NCBI GenBank assembly: GCA_024220525.1
Contig: JAMYWO010000490.1
Coordinates: 9,467-22,422 of the forward strand
Origin: Cochliopodium minus
Taxonomy: Eukaryota > Discosea > Himatismenida > Cochliopodiidae
Direction of reading: 5' to 3'
Length of the DNA stretch: 12,956 nucleotides
The position numbers and the translations under genes are program-made. Below are positions 7,636-12,956 of this stretch, in pieces. The first letter of the stretch is position 1; each line of letters starts with the position of its first letter. Below the pieces are notes generated by a model, which saw nothing but the letters and a program-made list of their open reading frames with translations, did no database searches and was not told the DNA's origin.

Positions 7636-10600
7636 ATGACAAATATATTTGTTGGAAATGATGCATTTCAAAATCCTCATATACAAAATTTTCTAAAGAA
7701 AAAATACAACGATAAATCAAACGGAAATCTGAGATTATATGTACAAAGTAACAAAATTTATAGCCAATAATAAAAAGGAAAAAGCTAACAAACATAATAA
7801 AAAAAATATCAAAATATAAAATTATATTCACACAGTACAAGGAAAGATATATGAACACAAGATACAAAATGAAAAAACAAAGGAATTACAAAAGATAACA
7901 AAGAATATATTGGTAAATTAAAAAAGAGAAAATAAATTATTCAAAAAAAAAAAAATATTCAATTATCATGATCAAATATTATGGAAGAATCATTGCAATA
8001 ATTCTGAAATTTACAAATTTAAAGATATTTCAAAAATTTATCACCCATAACTTTTGCTTTTAAGAAACAACTTGATCATCAGAAAAAAAACAAGAAACCA
8101 ACAACAGAAAACAACACATCAAAGGGACAGCAAAAACAAGAAAAGAAGGAGAACACACAAGGAGAGCAGCAACCAAAAGAAGTAAAACAAGGAGAGATCT
8201 TCGGGAAAACATTAGAAGCAGTGATGAAAATAGAATACGAAAAAGAAAAAAACTCGGAAATACCACATTTCTTCAAAGAAGCGATATATCATTTATTATT
8301 GAGGGGATTAGATAAAGAAAACCTTTTCCAAAGCACTAATGAGACGTTGGTGGAGAAGATGGAGCAGCTGAGGGAGAGGGTCGACACCAAGCAGAAATAT
8401 GACATGAGCAAAGAGTCTCCTGTAGTTTTGTCTCTTTTGATAAAGTCTTTCTTGACTGAACTACCTGAGCCATTAGTACCTATCGAACTCTATAATACTT
8501 TTGTTGAATGTAAATTTTTTTTTTCTTTCATTCATATTTTCTTTACAATTCTATTTAAGTTTTTAATATTTTTTAATATTTATTTTTATATTATGAATTT
8601 TTTTTTACATATTTTTACCAATATTATTTTTTATTATTTATTTCATTCATTATTTTATTTTTATTTTATTTTTCTTCATTATTTTTTTAAAAGCAAATGA
8701 AAAGGAAAATAGGAAAGAGAAAATAGGGTTACTCTTTGAAACACATGTGAGTAACATCAGCAGAATGATTTTGTATTATCTTGGCTTTTTGTTTCAGAGA
8801 ATCTCCGTCAATTACCAATACAACAAAATAGTTCCAGATTCTCTACCAAAACTCTTAGGTAAAAATTAGAATAAAAAATAAAACAGATTAATTAAAAATT
8901 AATAAATAAAAAATATAATAAATAAATAAAAATTAAAATTTAATAATAAAAAAAATATAATAAAATAAATTAAATAAATTAATTAAGTAAAAATAAAAAT
9001 AAAATTTAATAAAAAATAATAAATTAAAATTTAATTTTAATTCTAGGACCTATCATACTAAGACAAAAATCTAAAATCACTGAAGAGTCTTTGAATAAGG
9101 AGAACGAATCATTGGCCAAACTGATCGTATCGGATCCCAACATCATTTACAAATTTGAAGACACCTATTTCCCTCAGATTGCAACTAAGCTTGTCGGATA
9201 CGAGTGTTCATTCAAGTCCATTGTAAGCATAGATGGTTCTCAGATTTGGACAGTTGATACATCCAATATAATAAGAATATGGGACCAAAAAGTATCAATT
9301 TTTTAAGTTTTTTATTTTTATTTTTTATTTCAAATTTTTTATTTTATTTTGTTTTTTTTAATATTTAATATTTTTTTATTTTTTATTTTATTTTTGAATT
9401 TTTATTTCAAATTTATAATTTATTTAATATTTAATATTTTATTTTTATTTTTATTTTTTTAAAAATTTTCATTTATCTTTTATTTATTATTTTCATTTAT
9501 CTTTTATTTATTATTTTTTATTTTAAATATTTTATTTAGTTTTATTTTGAATTTTTATTTTCAAAGTTTTATTTTTTTAATCGTTTATTTTGTTTAATAG
9601 AATTATAGTTATATAAGACAAATCGAATTGAAAATTAGGAACTATATATTGAGTCTTTGTTATGTCGAGGGACATGTGTGGGCTTGTTCTGAAGATGGAA
9701 TCACCATTTTTTCGAAAGAAGGAGAAATCAAACACACCATCAATTCAAGTGGGTACAGTTCTTGCTTGGTCAAAAATAAAGTTTGGATTACAAGGTAAAA
9801 AATTTAATCATTTTATTTAATTATTGTTTTATCAGTTCCAATGTTTTTAATTTATCTTTTATTTTAAATTTTTATTTTAAATTAGTAATTTTTTTAATCT
9901 TTTTTAGTAATTTTTTTATTCTAATATTTATTTTTTGTTTTATTTTTAAAATTTTTTAATTATTGTTTTATTTTTAAATTAAAATTTTTTATATTTTTTG
10001 ATTTTTTCTAATTTTTAGTGACAATGAAATTTTGATTTTTGATTCCGTATCTAAATCACAAACTTCCTCTATTAAAATCTCAGAACATCTTCACTTGATA
10101 AAATGTTTTGGAGATCAAGTTTGGGGAGCATCTACTTTGAATAACATTTTCGTATTCGATGTGGAGAGCGGAAATATGATTTTGAACATAAATGACGCAC
10201 ACGAACACAGAATAAATGATTTTGCCTGTAATTCAGAAGAATATTGGAGTGCATCAGATGATGATACAATAGCAATATGGACTAAAAAAGTAAAATGATT
10301 TTATTCATAAAAGAACTTTTTTTTTTCATTTGTTAATTTCAGTATAAATTCTCTTTAATTTTTTAGTTTATTTGATTTTTGTTAACTTCTTTTTAATTTT
10401 AATATTTTTGCATATTTTAATTTCTTTTTTATTTTAATATTTTTTATACTTTGTAGGGCGATCTGAAAAAAAGAATTAAAGCACATGACAACTCTGTAAA
10501 GTGTTTGGCTTTAGTAGACGATACGATGTGGAGCGGCTCCTCTGACAAAACAATCATGCTGTGGGACACCGAGAACTTCCAACAGATCGAGAAAATGGAG

Positions 10601-11026
10601 ACCTTCCACGAAGAATCCATCACTCTCCTCCTCCACACCCCTCAAACCCAACCCAACTCCCAACCCAAACACAACATCTGGTCCGCCAGTGCGGAAGGAT
10701 CCATTATAGTATGGGAAGTAACACCCAAAGAGAAAAGGAAGATGCTTTCGATTGTACGTCGTGATACTTTCAGTTTAAAAAATGATCGTACCGTTGATGG
10801 TTTTCGTAAATCTACTAAGCAGTGTTTTGAGGAGTTTCGCCAGAAAGAGGATCTTCAGAATAAGAAACCTCAGTTTTATCATTCTGTCACCAACTTGAAT
10901 TCTCTCAAGGACAAGAAGTTCAGCTTTGAGCAGAAGAACTGGCCCAAGTTGAACAGTGTTGTGGAGTCCGAGAAGAAGAAGTCTAAGGATCCAAGTTCTA
11001 AGAAAAAAGATAAAAAAGAAAATTAA
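7636..11026 (+). CDS. RhoGAP-fold / seven-bladed WD40 fusion protein (about 692 aa, eight exons)
   Basis: Exons: 7636-7747, 7836-7912, 8065-8509, 8694-8858, 9047-9291, 9601-9794, 10019-10289, 10457-11026. All phases close. Residues 1-105 are helical and Lys/Gln-rich. Residues 106-272 read as a RhoGAP domain: GEIFGKTLEAV, the GLDKENLFQS loop, LTELPEPLVPIELYNTF, and NKIVPDSLPKLLGPIILR at the end. The Arg-finger position (usually GIFR) is Gln152, so GAP catalysis is unlikely; OCRL/INPP5B RhoGAP-like domains also lack this Arg and bind Rac/Cdc42. Seven WD40 blades follow (QIWTVD, HVWACS, KVWITS, QVWGAS, EYWSAS, TMWSGS, NIWSAS), then a 99-residue tail ending in a Lys-rich run. Probably a cytosolic Rho-family effector or scaffold. 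The first two exons and the start are less certain than the rest. Confidence 0.85.
9466..9513. repeat. 24-bp perfect tandem duplication in an intron
   Basis: Two adjacent identical 24-nt units (TTTTCATTTATCTTTTATTT followed by ATTA) inside the 309-nt intron of the RhoGAP-WD40 gene. The rest of that intron is T-rich simple sequence. Perfect identity points to a recent slippage event that lengthened the intron. Confidence 0.85.
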
Positions 11027-11113
11027 AAAATTTTAAGAAAGAAAAGGAAAAAAGAAAAAAGAAATAAAAAAAAAAAGAAAAAAAAGAAAAAAGAAAATTG
11101 AAAAAATAATTAG
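11027..11113. other. Purine-rich spacer between two plus-strand genes
   Basis: Only 87 nt separate the stop of the RhoGAP-WD40 gene from the next ATG. The plus strand is almost entirely A and G (GAAAAAAGAAAAA patterns). It must hold a 3' end and a promoter for two same-strand genes, unless transcription start lies inside the upstream gene. No specific signals can be identified. Confidence 0.5.
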
Positions 11114-12706
11114 ATGGGAAACTCCAATAAAAATCTTCCCAAGGATAATGATATAGATCCAATAGAAAAAGATGCTCTCAAAAATAAATTCAAATCTCCA
11201 GAAGGTATCTTGTCCGCATTCAAGGATCCCTCCATCTTTTCTTCTCAAAATAGATCTTTGAGGACGAAGGAACTCTTCAAACTGATCCAAATTCATCCTA
11301 CTTTTAAGGAATTGGAAGTATTTAAAAATCAATACTGCAAAGAAATTTCTATTCATTCTATGATGAATTGCATTCACAATTTTTCTAGTAACTCATTTTT
11401 TTTTTCATTGAGAATATATTTCTCAATATATCCCCTTATAAAATTTTCTCTCAATATATCCTCATTAACAATTAATTATTACTCACAATAATACAAGATA
11501 TCAAGATTAATTCATTATAACCAACAAAAATTTAACACTGTTATTTTTCTTTGATTTAAATCTACACTTTGAAATCGAATCATTTGATATAAATAAGATA
11601 TATCATTAGAAATAGCAATATCAAAAATAGAATAGGAATATTAATAAATTAACAACAAATTTTTATTATACTTTTAAATTATTTTGAATCCTTTCACCTT
11701 TTTTTTTGAAAAATTATAAATCAAATTAACAATACCCTACATTATATTTTTTTACCATTCCTTTCTTATTCATATTTTGCGATTGCTTAATTCTCATTAA
11801 AATAAATTATAGAACTTGGAAATGTAAATGATGAAAAGATAGTAAAGAGATTGGACGAATTGAAAGAAGAAGGAAAGACATATATCAAAATGCATACAGT
11901 AATATAAAATTCTTTTCAATTGTTTTTTTATTTTTTCATTTATTTGTTTTTTCGATTTTTTATTTTTTTTATTTTTTAAAATTTTATTTTTTATTTTATT
12001 TTTAAAATAATTTGACAACATTTTTATTTTGAGTGTAGAGCTCTGAACCTCTGTTAGATGATCATATGGTGTTTGAATATGCCAAAAATATCAATTTACG
12101 TAGTATTACTCCCACTTACGAAGAGTTGGAACAATATGGTATGTTTTAAAATAAAAATTATTTTTATTCATTGTTTTTATTATTAATAAGTTTCAACTTT
12201 TAATCCGAATTATTGATTTTGAAAATAAAAATTATTTTTATTCATTACTGATTTTATTTTTATATTTTTATTTTTTTATTTTTATATTTTTATAGTTTAA
12301 TATTTTATTGGATTTCATAGATGCAATCATTATTTATGGAGGAAATTCTATGGAAAACAAACCACTATTAACTCTAAATTTATTGAAATACGTAGAGAAC
12401 GGAGGAGGATTGGTCATAATAAGGTAAAAAAACTTTTTTTATTTTTTCATATTTATTTTTATTTATTTTCATATTTATTTTTATTTTCTATTTTTATTTT
12501 TATTTTTTATTTTTTATTTTTTATTTTTTTTAATTTTATTTTTAATTTTATTTAAATTTTTTTATTATTTGTTTGTAAATTTCAGAGCAGCAAACCAACC
12601 ATTTGATGGGAGTTATTCTCTTCCCCCCACTTTCCCTCACGCTTTATATAGTGATTCTTGCAAAATGAATGTGGAAACTTTTTCTTTTAACTTAAACAAA
12701 GGTTAG
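11114..12706 (+). CDS. Glutamine-amidotransferase/ThuA-like fold protein (227 aa, five exons)
   Basis: Exons: 11114-11387, 11813-11898, 12039-12138, 12321-12423, 12586-12706, with phases that close. The N-terminal 90 residues (MGNSNKNLPKD...) are charged and unrecognised. From about residue 115 the sequence reads as a class I glutamine-amidotransferase-like (ThuA-type) Rossmann core. PTYEELEQYDAIIIYGGN is the 'acts on a decision, then yDaiiiyG' strand, and LLKYVENGGGLVIIR is the family's GGG-turn strand. FPHALYSDSC follows near the end. No Cys sits at the usual nucleophile position after the GGGLVII strand, so amidotransferase activity is not implied. The model ends at TAG (12704-12706). However, GTTAGA at 12702 could be a donor to exons beyond the window, and the domain looks short. 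The first intron (425 nt) is the longest here. Confidence 0.72.
12148..12246. repeat. 25-bp direct repeat in an intron
   Basis: Identical 25-nt copies (AAAATAAAAATTATTTTTAT followed by TCATT) at 12148-12172 and 12222-12246, both inside the 182-nt third intron of the amidotransferase-like gene. Each copy is itself nearly palindromic around AAAATTATTTT. Likely a local duplication; no function is evident. Confidence 0.75.
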
Positions 12707-12878
12707 AACAGCAACAAATTAAAAAATAAAAAAAAATAAAAATAAAAAATAAAAAATAAAAGTTAACAAAATAAAAAAATAAAAAAATAAAAAATAAAAA
12801 ATAAAAAAAATATAAAAGTTAACAAAATAAAAAAAAATAAAAATAAAAAATTAAATCAAAAAATAAAAAATAAAAAAT
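12707..12878. repeat. A-rich simple sequence with a duplicated 56-nt unit
   Basis: Runs of AAAAATA, with AGTTAACAAAAT occurring twice 56 nt apart (12761 and 12817), so a unit of about 56 nt has been duplicated. It separates two converging genes and contains no coding frame. Confidence 0.75.
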
Positions 12879-12956
12879 TTACCTTCCTGTTACGAAAATA
12901 ACCAAATCTGCTTCTACTCCTAGGGTTACAAGGTGACTTGGTATATCTACGTGTCC
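12879..12956 (-). pseudogene. Leishmanolysin-like (M8) metallopeptidase fragment, enters from the right edge
   Basis: An open minus-strand stretch of 25 codons reads IPSHL followed by GVEADLVIFVTGR, and then meets TAA, or a donor (AAG/GTAAAT) at 12882. Leishmanolysin (peptidase M8, GP63) family members have a segment of this kind, 'p...g...aDlvlyVta', a short way before the HExxH zinc site. M8 enzymes are secreted or GPI-anchored zinc proteases. At least 200-300 more residues with the zinc ligands should follow, but the next 170 nt are simple sequence and then lie antisense to the amidotransferase-like gene. The copy is therefore probably truncated, although a long intron cannot be ruled out. 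The match rests on a short segment. Confidence 0.62.

Noticed and set aside
7636-7912. RGS domain at the N-terminus of the RhoGAP-WD40 protein
   Set aside because: HIQNFLKKKYND...NLRLY loosely recalls the start of an RGS domain. The rest of that fold cannot be read in phase from the following exons.
7935-8050. Extra exon reading HDQILWKNHCNNSEIYKF
   Set aside because: It looks coding but ends at TAA with no donor, and no acceptor joins it in phase. It is left inside the 152-nt intron pending transcript data.
8060-8276. Two minus-strand hydrophobic frames
   Set aside because: They are antisense to the Lys/Gln-rich linker and RhoGAP start. Their Leu/Phe/Ser/Cys-rich character is the complement of A-rich coding DNA.
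11114-11140. N-myristoylation signal at MGNSNK
   Set aside because: The residue at position 6 is Lys, whereas the consensus needs a small residue (Ser, Thr, Ala, Gly, Cys or Asn).
11388-11491. Unspliced continuation of the first exon of the amidotransferase-like gene
   Set aside because: After the donor at 11388 the translation becomes Phe/Ile/Ser-rich low complexity. Splicing to 11813 restores sensible coding sequence.
12702-12956. Plus-strand exon after TCCTAG at 12932 continuing the amidotransferase-like gene
   Set aside because: A donor at 12702 and acceptor at 12932 would be in phase. The same bases give a clearly better protein match on the minus strand (M8). Kept only as an alternative end.
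1-12956. CRISPR array, tRNA or rRNA genes
   Set aside because: No regularly spaced repeats with unique spacers, no cloverleaf with a GGTTCRANNCC arm, and no GC-rich conserved rRNA segment were found. All repeats are simple T/A or local duplications.

Overview
The window is nuclear DNA from a very AT-rich, intron-bearing eukaryote, most likely a free-living amoeboid protist. Intergenic and intronic DNA is almost pure T/A simple sequence. Genes are split by short GT-AG introns (52-95 nt in the left half, 88-425 nt in the right half). The protein set (ankyrin repeats, RhoGAP fused to a WD40 propeller, leishmanolysin-like peptidase) is typical of such organisms. TAA, TAG and TGA all end reading frames here, so the standard code applies. 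I cannot name the genus.

Left half, minus strand: a small three-helix membrane protein (310-645), then a tandem family of unrecognised basic proteins: a decayed copy (998-1200) and intact genes A (1531-2465), B (3177-3996) and C (4335-5162). By aligning the paralogues I recovered a short first exon and a conserved phase-2 intron in A and B. Gene C has no intron at that site. All three share an ungapped 67-residue block. A and B also carry an acidic/SUMO-interaction-like/basic motif. Flanking repeats between the copies look like traces of unequal crossing-over. An eight-exon ankyrin-repeat gene with a 9-nt microexon follows (5528-7226).

Right half, plus strand: after a head-to-head gap of 409 nt comes an eight-exon gene (7636-11026). 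It encodes a RhoGAP-fold domain with Gln in place of the catalytic Arg finger, joined to a seven-bladed WD40 propeller and a basic tail. A five-exon gene follows 87 nt later (11114-12706) with a glutamine-amidotransferase/ThuA-like core. At the right edge a minus-strand fragment of a leishmanolysin-type (M8) peptidase converges on it and seems to be cut short.

No shared pathway is evident across the window. The most novel content is the tandem family A/B/C. The second is the predicted catalytically dead RhoGAP-propeller fusion.
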